DNA of 16,553 nt from JAYEIA01 sp034659855 (GTDB lineage: Bacteria > Bacteroidota > Bacteroidia > Bacteroidales > JAADGE01), in assembly GCA_034659855.1 (NCBI GenBank), contig JAYEIA010000038.1:1-16553 (forward strand), given 5' to 3'. The notes below the pieces were generated by a model. The model saw nothing but the letters and a program-made list of their open reading frames with translations. It was not told the origin of the DNA and searched no databases. Shown here piece after piece: positions 8,101-15,551 of this stretch. Numbering within the stretch: position 1 is the stretch's first letter; each line of letters opens with the position of its first letter. The position numbers and the translations under genes are program-made.

Positions 8101-8518
8101 ACACGAGTCTAAAGATGGTATGGATATGGCCTTAATTACCATTGATGAGAAAAATAAAACCATACAGTTTGCCGGGGCTTTTAATCCTTTGGTTATCGTT
8201 CGCAATAAAGAAGCTGTGCCTTATAAGGCCGAACGAATGCCTGTTGCAATTTACGACAGTATGGAGCCCTTTAAAAACACAGAATTAAACTATCGCTCCG
8301 GCGATCATGCGTATATGTTTTCCGACGGATTTCCGGATCAGTTCGGCGGGCCGAGAGATAAAAAATTTATGGGCAAGCGCTTTCGAGAGACCTTGGCTTC
8401 GATTTCGGATTTACCCATGGAAAAACAAAAGGATAAACTGGCAGAAGTCTATGACAACTGGAAAGGGAGTGGTATGCAAGTGGATGACGTTGTAGTTATC
8501 GGAGTAAAAATTGATTAA
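5189..8518 (+). CDS. Membrane sensor phosphatase: 14-blade Reg_prop double propeller, Y_Y_Y, TM, coiled coil, SpoIIE/PP2C
   Basis: The 1109-residue protein starts with a signal peptide (about 1-20). It then carries 14 Reg_prop blade motifs of the W-[VI]-G-T-x-x-G-[LI]-N type, from FMWFSTLDGL (51) to EMFFGGIDGF (652), which is the count for two seven-bladed propellers. A Y_Y_Y domain follows (about 715-788, ending in LEPGNYTFKVKGSN), then one TM helix (793-812) and a coiled coil (815-862). The C-terminal PP2C/SpoIIE phosphatase has its metal-binding aspartates in SGDFFW (D902), AADCTGHG (D919), FSDGFPDQFGG (D1046) and QVDD (D1099/D1100). The first part matches hybrid two-component sensors of Bacteroidota, but a Ser/Thr phosphatase replaces the histidine kinase. 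The likely job is to turn a periplasmic ligand signal into dephosphorylation of a cytoplasmic protein such as a STAS anti-anti-sigma factor; no such partner is encoded nearby. The ATG at 5189 is fixed by the signal peptide. Confidence 0.93.
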   Translation: MKKIVAVIIILLGLYVTGVSQKPRIKFEKLSVEQGLSQSTIIDILRDSRGFMWFSTLDGLNKYDGYSVKVYWNSPTRKNALSDNITQVLYETPNTDNPVFWVGTAAKGLCKYNRIEDNFTTYQYSSSNKNSISNNRITAIAGDNDLLWVGTHRGLNIMNPQTEEFSLCDLNLFTSDTITALLELGNDIWVGTENGLTIFNPAENTSKKLYLQDGLPGEHITDIIQDNRGKVWISAENGIAVINPKTLEIENLTPKLVNRLGINPPAVSSVLQDIDSSFWIATQNYGLIKYIRETGEVFRYTHNPLYRNSLSINTVISLYRDNTNILWVGTSLGGVNKWNRAAEDLTVFRHNPYDENSLSASQVRSIYTDRENNVWVGTVEGGLNKWEKKNNRFKHFKHRAGDPKSLSHNHVRAICETKSGDFWVGTYGGGLNLLNRKTGNFKVYRHSKNNPKSIASDKVWDIIEDKDGKLWVTTYGGGLNLFNPEDETFMHYRYKGEDRRSLSNDLATVIFQDSRDFIWIGTFSGLNRIYPEERKFLRFMHEENNRNSLINNRIYSIHEDSEGYLWIGTKGGLNRFDVDNGKFEHLTTDNSDLPNNVILGILEEGEFIWVSTNRGIARINKSNFKIKNFNMGDGLQNNEFLAGSYCKADDGEMFFGGIDGFNAFYPKKVKDNPYKPPVVITEFKISNKSLKTDSAISEKKIIRLEHFENDISFTFVALDFIFPTENRYAFKLEPYDQEWNYVGVRRFASYTNLEPGNYTFKVKGSNNDEIWNEIGTSIDIYIRPAFWQTLWFKILSGVVILLAVFAVYSIRVRNIKRRNKELEETVKIRTFEIRQQNEEITAQNDEIQLQNDKIVKQHEEITDSIRYAERIQQAALSGMEEITGAFPEYFIFFRPRDIVSGDFFWAGKQNGKIVITAADCTGHGVPGAFMSMLGISFLNKIVNEKKITDAAEILNRLRSNIISALHQRGDKHESKDGMDMALITIDEKNKTIQFAGAFNPLVIVRNKEAVPYKAERMPVAIYDSMEPFKNTELNYRSGDHAYMFSDGFPDQFGGPRDKKFMGKRFRETLASISDLPMEKQKDKLAEVYDNWKGSGMQVDDVVVIGVKID

Positions 8519-8582
8519 ACGAAAATTATTTAAGAAGCACTTTGAACATTTTTCCATAAATTTTTGTCCGGAGGTTAGACGT

Positions 8583-8602
8583 CCCGGCATACAATTTCCG
8601 GG
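8583..8602. other. Small GC stem-loop downstream of the propeller phosphatase
   Basis: CCCGG (8583-8587) and CCGGG (8598-8602) can pair around a 10-nt loop, 65 bp after the stop codon at 8518. There is no T run directly after the stem (TTCAATATATATTTTCC follows), so it is only a weak transcription-end candidate. Confidence 0.25.
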
Positions 8603-8653
8603 TTCAATATATATTTTCCTTTCTCGAAAGGGGCGGGGGTATCTTAAAAATTA

Positions 8654-9355
8654 ATGAAAATGAACAGATTACTTAAATTTGGCATCATCATGCTTTTGGC
8701 AGTTTTGGGACGAGCATATCATACCTCAGCTCAAAGTATTGACGATTATAATATTAATGAAATTACTCGTGAGCTTACTATAATCGACAGCAATGATTTT
8801 GCTATGAGTTTTATTCTCTGGATGCCTGATATATACTGGGAACGCGTATTAAAACTTAAAGCCGGAGAAATTAATTCTGAGGGAGTAATGGGAGCCATCA
8901 GCCAATACAATATATTTGCCGTTATGCGTGGCGAGGCCGGAGCAATCGGGAATATCAAGTACAAGAAATTGCCGGAGATAAAGCAAAATATAATATTAAC
9001 TGATGCCTTGGGAAACAGATATTTTCCGGTAGAGAATGATTCATTGGATCAATCGGTAGGTTTATTATTCGCTAATTTTAAACCGGTTTTTGCCAAAATT
9101 CTTGGAGAGTACGGTAATAATATCAATTTTGTGGCTTTTGAACGCAGTTCTGAAAAGTCATCGAAATTAAACCCGAAAAGTGCCGGGCGTTTTTACTTAA
9201 AATACTTTAAAAAAGATTATTCCTACAGGCTGCCTGTAGGGGTGTTTTTGCCGCCAAAATATTGCCCGGTTGATAATGAAAAATACAAAGGCGATTGGAA
9301 ATATTGCCCCTATCACGGGGTAGAATTAAAAAATGAAATTATTTTTGACGAGTGA
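8654..9355 (+). CDS. Secreted protein of unknown function with C-terminal CP...CPYHG motif
   Basis: I do not recognise this 233-residue protein. It has a signal peptide with a likely cut after TSA-Q (residues 1-26, MLLAVL core), so it should be periplasmic or secreted. The body (about 40-190) is mixed alpha/beta with aromatic patches. The last 35 residues contain KYCPVDNEKYKGDWKYCPYH, that is Cys204, Cys218 and His221 in two CP knuckles. This resembles half of a rubredoxin or zinc-ribbon fold and could bind a metal or form a disulfide. A second in-frame ATG lies two codons downstream (8660) and cannot be excluded as the start. The gene is flanked by 135 bp and 109 bp gaps, and the downstream exchanger has its own promoter, so it is probably transcribed alone. 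Confidence 0.75.
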   Translation: MKMNRLLKFGIIMLLAVLGRAYHTSAQSIDDYNINEITRELTIIDSNDFAMSFILWMPDIYWERVLKLKAGEINSEGVMGAISQYNIFAVMRGEAGAIGNIKYKKLPEIKQNIILTDALGNRYFPVENDSLDQSVGLLFANFKPVFAKILGEYGNNINFVAFERSSEKSSKLNPKSAGRFYLKYFKKDYSYRLPVGVFLPPKYCPVDNEKYKGDWKYCPYHGVELKNEIIFDE

Positions 9356-9406
9356 TTCAGAGTTTAATTGGCTGATTGTTAGCACATTATTACTGTGATA
9401 AAAATA

Positions 9407-9437
9407 TTTGCCCACACAAATTTTTCAAGTAATTTTG
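9407..9437 (+). promoter_or_regulatory. Bacteroidota-type promoter for the Na+/Ca2+ exchanger gene
   Basis: TTTG at 9407-9410 (-33) is separated by exactly 19 nt from TAATTTTG at 9430-9437, a perfect TAnnTTTG -7 box. The start point would fall near 9444, giving a leader of about 20 nt before the ATG at 9465. This is the clearest promoter in the window and decides the start codon: the TTG at 9408 would lie inside the -33 box. Confidence 0.65.
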
Positions 9438-9464
9438 CGGGTTCTAAGCAGAAAATACATTGAA

Positions 9465-10523
9465 ATGGTAATATTAGGTTACATATTAATTTTATTGCTG
9501 ACATTTTATTTGTTGGCAAAAATTGTCGACGATTATTTTATAGAGGCCCTTGATAAAATAGCTACACGATTTAGCATGTCGTCAGATGCGGCAGGTGCTA
9601 CGCTCATGGCCGTGGGGTCAAGTGCTCCCGAGTTATTTGTCGCCTTGTTCTCAGTATTGCATCCCGGGGGGCATCACGAGGCTATCGGTATCGGAAACAT
9701 CGTGGGGTCGGCGCTGTTTAATATTTTGGCTATAACCGGAGCTGTTGCTATTGTTCGAAAATCCGTTTTGGCATGGCAACCCATTGTCAGAGACTTAAGT
9801 TTTTATGCCGTTTCCATATTGTTATTGCTATGGGTATTTCACGACGGACAAGTTGAACTTTTTGATGCGGCTCTGTTTATCGGAGTGTATATAATTTATG
9901 TCCTTGTAGTGGTGTATTGGAGAAGAATGACCGATTATGTGGATCCCAACGAAGAAATAACAGTCCGAGAGGAGGACAGTCCGTCAAATTTTTATTTGAT
10001 AACAACCATGCAACGGCCGGTTGACTTCGTAATTGACAAATTGTTTCCGCCGAAAAAGTACTATTTTCTTATTTTCGGAATTTCAATTTTAATAATTGCC
10101 GGACTGAGCTGGGTATTGGTCGAAAGTGCCGTACAAATTGCTGAGATATTGGATATTTCGGAGGCAGTAATCGGCGTTACCATCTTGGCGGCCGGTACTT
10201 CGGTTCCCGACCTGTTATCTTCCATAATTGTATCAAAGCAAGGAAGAGGCGGTATGGCTGTGAGTAATGCTGTAGGGTCAAATATTTTTGACATACTGAT
10301 TGGTTTAGGCTTGCCGTTTTTAATCATTATTTTATTGTCGGGCGGCACTCTTTTCCTCGAAGTCTCCGGCTTAATGCATAGCGTGGAGTTTTTGCTGGGT
10401 TCTGTCTTCATTGTTTTTATAGCCTTTCTTGTTACTCGATGGAAAGTCAGAACACGATTGGGAATATTTTTCTTGTTACTCTATGCGGCATATCTTTTAT
10501 GGGCCGTATTTACTGTAACATAG
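9465..10523 (+). CDS. Calcium/sodium exchanger, CaCA superfamily (NCKX-like)
   Basis: The product of the ATG at 9465 is a 352-residue inner-membrane antiporter with two inverted alpha repeats. Alpha-1 reads AGATLMAVGSSAPELF (43-58) and GNIVGSALFNILAI (77-90). Alpha-2 reads GVTILAAGTSVPDLLSS (237-253) and SNAVGSNIFDILIGLGLP (267-284). The GSSAPE and GTSVPD motifs carry the acidic ion ligands (Glu56, Asp249). Asp in alpha-2 and the AVGSNIFDILIGLGLPF string resemble K+-dependent NCKX exchangers more than the bacterial YrbG type, but K+ dependence cannot be told from sequence alone. A charged loop of about 50 residues (about 149-197) joins the halves. A longer frame from TTG at 9408 would add 19 non-membrane residues; it is rejected because that TTG lies in the -33 box. 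It probably extrudes Ca2+ using the Na+ gradient. The gene appears monocistronic. Confidence 0.92.
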   Translation: MVILGYILILLLTFYLLAKIVDDYFIEALDKIATRFSMSSDAAGATLMAVGSSAPELFVALFSVLHPGGHHEAIGIGNIVGSALFNILAITGAVAIVRKSVLAWQPIVRDLSFYAVSILLLLWVFHDGQVELFDAALFIGVYIIYVLVVVYWRRMTDYVDPNEEITVREEDSPSNFYLITTMQRPVDFVIDKLFPPKKYYFLIFGISILIIAGLSWVLVESAVQIAEILDISEAVIGVTILAAGTSVPDLLSSIIVSKQGRGGMAVSNAVGSNIFDILIGLGLPFLIIILLSGGTLFLEVSGLMHSVEFLLGSVFIVFIAFLVTRWKVRTRLGIFFLLLYAAYLLWAVFTVT

Positions 10524-10739
10524 AGTTCAATGATAAAATGAAGTTCGAAGTAGAGAATCATAATATTTAGAGTAAAACAGACGTTTTGTAAAATGTATTT
10601 ACAGAATTTTATGAGTTGATTGTTTCGGGAGTACCAATCGCTGAATTACAGCCGGCAATTTTACACTTTTTATGGAATTTTGATTAAGCGAACATCTCAA
10701 CAGAAATTTTAACAAGGAATAAATATAAAAACAAAAGAT

Positions 10740-11171
10740 ATGAAAAACTCAATGCTAATTTTAGTTGCAGCCCTAACTTTATTTTTAGTCTCTTGCGACA
10801 ATGAGCCGGCAAGACCTCCGTCAGAAGACATAAGAGAAGAGATAGCAGGGGATTGGTATTGTGAGTTAAACGATGGTGATAGCACTATGCCTTTTGAAGT
10901 TACAATTACCCTCGATCCGGACAATGAGAATCAAATTCTCATCAGTAATTTTCATTCAACAGGGGTTGAGGCTTATGCCATTGTGTATGAAGATAATACC
11001 ATTGAACTTCCGGCTCAAGACTTGGGAGTTTCAGGCACTTCTGTCAAGCGAAGTACCAATATTGTTATTTCCGACGGATTTGACCGCATAGATTGGGAGT
11101 ATGAAGCTACTGATCAGACCGGGACTTATACTGCTATAGTAACCTTTATCCTTGGCGATATATCAAAGTAA
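10740..11171 (+). CDS. Small lipoprotein of unknown function
   Basis: The 143-residue product has a good lipoprotein signal: MKNSMLILVAALTLFLVSC, with lipobox L-V-S-C and lipidated Cys19. The acidic residues D-N-E follow, which in Bacteroidota is compatible with outer-membrane or surface export. The mature part begins with a Pro-rich linker and then has alternating strands: IAGDWYCELNDG (35-46), FEVTITLDPDNENQILISNF (52-71) and, near the end, IDWEYEATDQTGTYTAIVTF. This resembles small lipocalin-like beta-barrel lipoproteins common in this phylum, but no specific family is recognised. It is 216 bp after the exchanger gene and no clear promoter match was found upstream. The next gene is convergent. 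Confidence 0.75.
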   Translation: MKNSMLILVAALTLFLVSCDNEPARPPSEDIREEIAGDWYCELNDGDSTMPFEVTITLDPDNENQILISNFHSTGVEAYAIVYEDNTIELPAQDLGVSGTSVKRSTNIVISDGFDRIDWEYEATDQTGTYTAIVTFILGDISK

Positions 11172-11306
11172 AAAAGCTTAGCTTGTGTTTTACAGGATTT
11201 TAGAACCCTGTGCAGACAGGTGAGATTGCTCCGACAAAAATTATTGGTATTCCGATAGCCGGTATCGTTGCAATTTAATAATGAAAGATATATTATTAAA
11301 ACTTTT

Positions 11307-11329
11307 GGAGGTTGAGCGTAGTCGAAACC
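11307..11329. repeat. Candidate dispersed repeat GGTTGAGCGTAGTCGAAACC
   Basis: This GC-richer word sits alone in AT-rich sequence. It closely resembles short intergenic repeats I recall from many Bacteroidota genomes (on the other strand, GGTTTCGACTACGCTCAACC). Only one copy is present in the window, so its repeat status rests on recollection rather than on direct comparison here. Confidence 0.4.
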
Positions 11330-11340
11330 GTTGCTGTTAA

Positions 11341-11368
11341 AAACAAACCCGATTTTCGAGGCTTGTTT
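11341..11368. other. Imperfect stem-loop in convergent region
   Basis: AAACAA (11341-11346) pairs with TTGTTT (11363-11368). An A/C mismatch follows, then CC/GG and a CGA/TCG inner stem around a TT loop, with one bulged A. There is no T run on either side, so calling it a terminator is not justified. It may be an RNA stem at the end of either convergent transcript. Confidence 0.3.
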
Positions 11369-11709
11369 GCAAACATCATACTCAATCTACAAAAGATTAT
11401 TTTTTCATAATCAATTTGTGTTGATACTAGTATTTCATGGGATTAATTTATAAAAGCCGTCTTTATCAACAACAGCTTAATTTAATTGATGAGTGTAGTT
11501 TAAAAAGGTTAAACGTTGAAAGTTTGTAAAGTTAATTGTTTGATATTCAATAAATTATGTAGAATTACTATCTTTTAATAATTGCTTGAATATTAGACAA
11601 ATAATACTTTTAACTTTAAAACTTTACACAGTATCTGAGCTCATTGATTATACTTTAAACGGTTAATAATTTTACTTTTACAAAGAGTATATTTGTTGAA
11701 TAGCAAGGT

Positions 11710-11736
11710 ATTGTATCATTATATCATTAAATAATT
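11710..11736. repeat. Single copy of the 24-bp ATTGTAyCATTATATCATTAAATA repeat
   Basis: These 27 bases differ at one position from the second unit of the array at 5108-5134, which precedes the other SpoIIE gene. This copy sits about 60 bp beyond the 3' end of the minus-strand TPR-phosphatase gene. The shared element shows that the repeat is dispersed rather than a purely local duplication. Confidence 0.65.
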
Positions 11737-11797
11737 AAACCATTTAAAGTATAGCCATTCAACTTACGATGATAGAAACCGGAAAACCGAAACTCGG

Positions 11798-14080
11798 CTA
11801 CGACAGCTCAAGCCCAATAATTAAAAGGTCATCAATTTGGTCTCTGTCTCCTTTCCATTTGCTGTAAAAATTGTCGAGAGCTTGTTTTTGCTTATCAATA
11901 GAGAGTGGCTGTATTTCCTTAATTAAACTTTTGAACCCTTGTGTTTTTAGCTTTCTGTCTTTTTTTCCTCCAAATTGATCCATGTAACCGTCAGAAAATA
12001 TATAAATTCGATCTCCTTTTTTGTAGCTTATTTTATTGGATGTAAAGTCCTTTGGTTTTGCAATATGAACCCCAACAGGCGTTCGTACAGCTTTTACAAT
12101 ATTAAGCTCAGGATTTGTCGGTTCGCCGGTCAGATGATAAAGCGGATTATAGGCTCCGGCAAAGTCAATTGATTGTTTGCTCTCGTCAATTACCGCAATA
12201 GCCATATCCATGCCGTCTTTGGTTTTACTGCCTTTGCTCTCTTGGTGCAGAGACTGAATAATTTTACTTCTCAACTCAGCAAGTATAAGGTGAGGTTGGA
12301 GCCGGTCTTGTTTAGGAATAATTTCATTAAGCAATGAAACCCCTAACATACTCATAAATGCTCCCGGAACACCGTGCCCTGTTGAGTCGGCAGCAATGAC
12401 AACTAATTTATTTCTGATTTTTCTCATCCAGAAAAAATCTCCGCTGACAATATTTCTGGGTTTGAAGTAAACAAAATGCTTGGGGATATATTCAAGTCTT
12501 TGTTGTTCACTTGGCAATACGGCTTGTTGAATTCTTTTGGCATATACAATACTGGAAGTTATTTCTTTTTCTCTTGTCAGAGCTAAATCTCTCTGTTTTT
12601 CCAATTCTTCCGTGGTAGCCTCAAGCTCCTCTTTTTGCTGATTGAGTTCAGAGTTCTTAAATTCAATCTGTATTTTTTGTCCTTTCAGTAGAGTGTTAGC
12701 TTTCTTTTTTGTACGATATCCCCAAATAAATATGACCGCTATAAAAAGCATGAATACTGTTGCAATTCCGGCTCCCCATGTAAATATTTGTTGGTGTTCA
12801 ATTTCTTTTTGATGTTCCAACTCATTAATGCGTTTTTCTTTGTCAAAAGAATATTGCATTTCGAGGCGAGTTAAATGTTTTTCGTTGTTGGTACTGAATA
12901 TACTGTCGTTTAGTTTTTTAAATCTTACATGATTTTTGTAAGCTTTTTCAAAATCCTCGATTTTTTCGTAAACTTTGCTTAATCCTTCGGCCACCTCCCT
13001 TTGGGTTTCAATATCGGCATCGCTTGATAATTCGTTCGCTTTTTCTAAAAAAACAACGGTCATCTTATATTTATCTTGGTGGTAGAAATTTTCTCCCATA
13101 CCGCTGTAACAATAGGCCAAACCTGCTTTATCTCCGGTTTCTTTGTTTATTTTCAATGCTTTTTGGAAATATGAATAGGCGGTATCAAAATGGTTTACTT
13201 TATTGTGCGCATCACCAATGTTATAAAACGATAAGGCAATTCTACTTTTGAACCCAACTTGGGTAAACAAATCCACAGCTCTCGTAAACTGTTCAATAGC
13301 TTCATGATACCTTCCGGTTTCGGTATAGCTGAGGCCGATATTATTAAACGATTCTGCTTGGCCTGAAATATTTTCTGTTTCTTTATAGAGAGTCATTGCT
13401 TTTTTGAAACTTTCTATAGCTCTTTCGTGCTCCTTTTGTGTGCCGTATATTGAGCCCAAAGAGGAATGTACTATGGCTTGTTTTTCTTTATTGTTGGTTT
13501 GTTCAAAAATTTTCAAACTGCTGAATAAATTATTAAGAGCCGCCGGATAATTTCCTTGTTTTGTATATAAGTTTCCTATATTTAAAAAGGCTAATGCCGA
13601 ATTTTTGTGGTCATTTTGTTTTTGATAAACGTGCAATGCTTTGGTATAGCTGTCGTGAGCTTTATTAAACTGTTGGGTTGCTTTGTATATAATTCCTTTG
13701 TTTAAATAGTCTTGTGCTACCCCGGCTTGGTCGTCAATACTTTTGTGGGTATTCATACTGTTGTCAAAGTTTTGTATGGCTCCGTCCAAATCGCCTTGGT
13801 AGAATTTAGCAATTCCGATAGCTGTATAAGCATCAGCAACTCTTGCGTAGTGCTTAACTTCTTTGCCGAGCTTAACGGCTTTAAGGGCATACTTAACCGC
13901 TTTGTCTTGGTCAGTCGGAGCAAGCATTTGAGCAGCTCTTTGGTAATAATTTACTTTTGAGGTATCTACTTGGGATGTTTCAGCAAGATTTAGAATACTG
14001 TCTACCTTGTTGTTTTGAGCAAACCCGGTTGAAGTAATAGCTATAAGCAGTATATAAAAAAGAAGTATTGTCTTTTGCAT
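11798..14080 (-). CDS. TPR-SpoIIE membrane phosphatase
   Basis: The 760-residue product starts with a signal peptide (MQKTILLFYILLIAITSTGFAQ, 1-22). About nine TPRs of 40 residues follow (about 50-388), for example AYTAIGIAKFYQGDLDGAIQNF and NSALAFLNIGNLYTKQGNYP. A coiled coil, one TM helix (about 432-454) and a second coiled coil lead to a PP2C/SpoIIE phosphatase (about 528-760). The acidic metal ligands are in SGDFFW (D548), AADSTGHG (D565), FSDGYMDQFGG (D697) and QIDD (D750/D751). The TPRs should face the periplasm and the phosphatase the cytoplasm. The catalytic half is closely similar to that of the propeller phosphatase at 5189-8518, so the two may converge on related phosphoproteins. 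An ATG 12 codons upstream (14116) is rejected because it would bury the signal peptide. No kinase, anti-sigma or STAS gene adjoins it. Confidence 0.92.
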   Translation of the reverse strand: MQKTILLFYILLIAITSTGFAQNNKVDSILNLAETSQVDTSKVNYYQRAAQMLAPTDQDKAVKYALKAVKLGKEVKHYARVADAYTAIGIAKFYQGDLDGAIQNFDNSMNTHKSIDDQAGVAQDYLNKGIIYKATQQFNKAHDSYTKALHVYQKQNDHKNSALAFLNIGNLYTKQGNYPAALNNLFSSLKIFEQTNNKEKQAIVHSSLGSIYGTQKEHERAIESFKKAMTLYKETENISGQAESFNNIGLSYTETGRYHEAIEQFTRAVDLFTQVGFKSRIALSFYNIGDAHNKVNHFDTAYSYFQKALKINKETGDKAGLAYCYSGMGENFYHQDKYKMTVVFLEKANELSSDADIETQREVAEGLSKVYEKIEDFEKAYKNHVRFKKLNDSIFSTNNEKHLTRLEMQYSFDKEKRINELEHQKEIEHQQIFTWGAGIATVFMLFIAVIFIWGYRTKKKANTLLKGQKIQIEFKNSELNQQKEELEATTEELEKQRDLALTREKEITSSIVYAKRIQQAVLPSEQQRLEYIPKHFVYFKPRNIVSGDFFWMRKIRNKLVVIAADSTGHGVPGAFMSMLGVSLLNEIIPKQDRLQPHLILAELRSKIIQSLHQESKGSKTKDGMDMAIAVIDESKQSIDFAGAYNPLYHLTGEPTNPELNIVKAVRTPVGVHIAKPKDFTSNKISYKKGDRIYIFSDGYMDQFGGKKDRKLKTQGFKSLIKEIQPLSIDKQKQALDNFYSKWKGDRDQIDDLLIIGLELS

Positions 14081-14245
14081 TAATATTTGTTTTGTCGAGT
14101 ACGAAATGAGTTGCAATATAATAAAAAAGAATACAAATAATTAAACAACAATAATAATACCGAAGAGATAACAATATTAATATATGCCGACAGATTATAT
14201 CGGAGGAATGACGGCTGTACAATTGAAGCTAAAAGAATAGAGTGC

Positions 14246-15550
14246 TTAATCAGTAATGTCAATTTTTTTATCCATGTCAATTTTCGGGACATCGGAAATT
14301 TTTGTGGTGTATTCCGGCGATTTTTTGTTTTGTCGCATACGGTGTCGGCCTTTTTTGTTTTGAACGGCAAATTTCAGCGTTCCGATACTTGTGTTGATTA
14401 TATCCACTTTTTTAAACAATTGGTAAAAATCAAAAATTTTCTCGGTATTATCCCAAAGGGTATATTGAATGTTTTCTTCCGAGATTAAGTCAAATACTGC
14501 CACGCCGGCTTTTTTATAAATATAGCCGGCTCTGAAGATTCTTTCTAAACCGAGAAATGCAATATTTTGCAGGCTTAAATTATCATTGGCGGCATACGGC
14601 ATTTCAAGATGAATGGAATTGCGATATTGTTTGTTCCTTTTCTTGAAAGGGTCAGTGAGCAGGAAAACCGATAAGCTTTTACATACCGAACCCTGATTGC
14701 GCAATTTTTCGGCAGTTTCCTGAACATAATCGGCTATGGCGGCTTTCATTTCCGGCAAGGTACTTATGGGTTGCCCGAATGAACGTGAACACATAATGTT
14801 TTTTTTGTCGGCACGAGCATACTCCATCGATATATTCGGAATTCCTCGGAGTTCATTCACCGTTCGCAAGCCGGTAATTGTATAGTTCTTTTTTACCCAA
14901 TTAGCATTCATTTGAGAAAAATCCCAAGCATTTTTTATCCCCAGGTTGTTCAGGCTTTTGCTATGTTTTCTTCCGACGCCCCATACATCGGAGACATCAA
15001 AATTTTGGAGTGCCCGCTGCAATTGAGCTTTGCTTTTCAGCATAGCCACCCCTTTATATCGTTTATCTTTTTTTGCATAACGGTTCATAACCTTGGCCAA
15101 GGTTTTTGTGGAGGCAATGCCAACAGATACAGTAACCTTTACTTCTTTCAGAATATTATGGCGTAATCGGCGTGCTTGTTCCTTAATTTTTTCGGGGCTT
15201 TGGTCGGTAGTGTATTCCACGAAAAGCTCATCAATGGAGTATTTTTCGGTTTTTACATAATATCTGTTCACAACGGCTTCAATGCGTTTGGATATTTCGT
15301 AATACAATACATAGTTTGAAGAGAACACAGCCACTTTGTGCTTGTTTACAACAGAGCTTACTTTAAATATCGCATCTCCTCGCTTCAACCCAACATCTTT
15401 TGCTTCTTGAGACAGAGCCACAATTATTCCGTCGTTATTGGACAGTACCACTACCGGGCTGTTTCTCAACTCCGGCCTGAAAATTTTTTCAACCGAAGCA
15501 TAAAAACTGTTGCAGTCAATTATCATATAGTGGGTTTGACGTTTGGGCAT
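14246..15550 (-). CDS. umuC: Y-family DNA polymerase UmuC (Pol V catalytic subunit)
   Basis: The 434-residue product is a UmuC-type translesion polymerase. MIIDCNSFYASVEKIFRPEL (9-28) gives the first metal aspartate (Asp12) and the aromatic steric gate Tyr17. KYSIDELFVEY (103-113) gives the catalytic Asp107-Glu108. The little-finger region follows, then GVAVFDLISEENIQYTLWDN, in which IQYTLW stands where UmuC has its clamp-binding QLNLF motif, so clamp binding may be weak. The C-terminus (GTLKFAVQNKKGRHRMRQNKKSPEYTT) matches the DUF4113 tail of UmuC proteins. It copies damaged templates with low fidelity, normally activated by cleaved UmuD and RecA. The start at 15550 is fixed by the umuD stop, one base away (TAA-C-ATG). 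A longer frame to 15637 would overlap umuD and is rejected. Confidence 0.94.
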   Translation of the reverse strand: MPKRQTHYMIIDCNSFYASVEKIFRPELRNSPVVVLSNNDGIIVALSQEAKDVGLKRGDAIFKVSSVVNKHKVAVFSSNYVLYYEISKRIEAVVNRYYVKTEKYSIDELFVEYTTDQSPEKIKEQARRLRHNILKEVKVTVSVGIASTKTLAKVMNRYAKKDKRYKGVAMLKSKAQLQRALQNFDVSDVWGVGRKHSKSLNNLGIKNAWDFSQMNANWVKKNYTITGLRTVNELRGIPNISMEYARADKKNIMCSRSFGQPISTLPEMKAAIADYVQETAEKLRNQGSVCKSLSVFLLTDPFKKRNKQYRNSIHLEMPYAANDNLSLQNIAFLGLERIFRAGYIYKKAGVAVFDLISEENIQYTLWDNTEKIFDFYQLFKKVDIINTSIGTLKFAVQNKKGRHRMRQNKKSPEYTTKISDVPKIDMDKKIDITD

Positions 15551-15551
15551 G

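Larger units (their letters stand above)
11172..11797. other. 626-bp convergent intergenic region with repeats
   Basis: The region lies between the convergent lipoprotein and TPR-phosphatase genes and shows no open reading frame of interest. It contains a GGTTGAGCGTAGTCGAAACC-type repeat (11307-11329), a long imperfect hairpin (11341-11368) and AT-rich words built on AAAGTT/AACGTT (around 11505-11535 and 11605-11625). It also holds one copy of the 24-bp repeat found upstream of the other phosphatase gene (11710-11736). A weak hairpin ACAGG...CCTGT (about 11191-11210) follows the lipoprotein stop. Confidence 0.6.

Noticed and set aside
9408..9464. 19-codon N-terminal extension of the exchanger from TTG
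   Set aside because: The TTG overlaps the -33 box of a well-formed promoter, and the ATG at 9465 begins directly before the first TM helix.
11341..11368. Bidirectional intrinsic terminator between the convergent genes
   Set aside because: The hairpin has mismatches and no T run on either strand, so only a stem-loop is reported.
14081..14116. 12-codon upstream extension of the TPR phosphatase
   Set aside because: It would place a polar stretch before a clean signal peptide that starts at the ATG at 14080.
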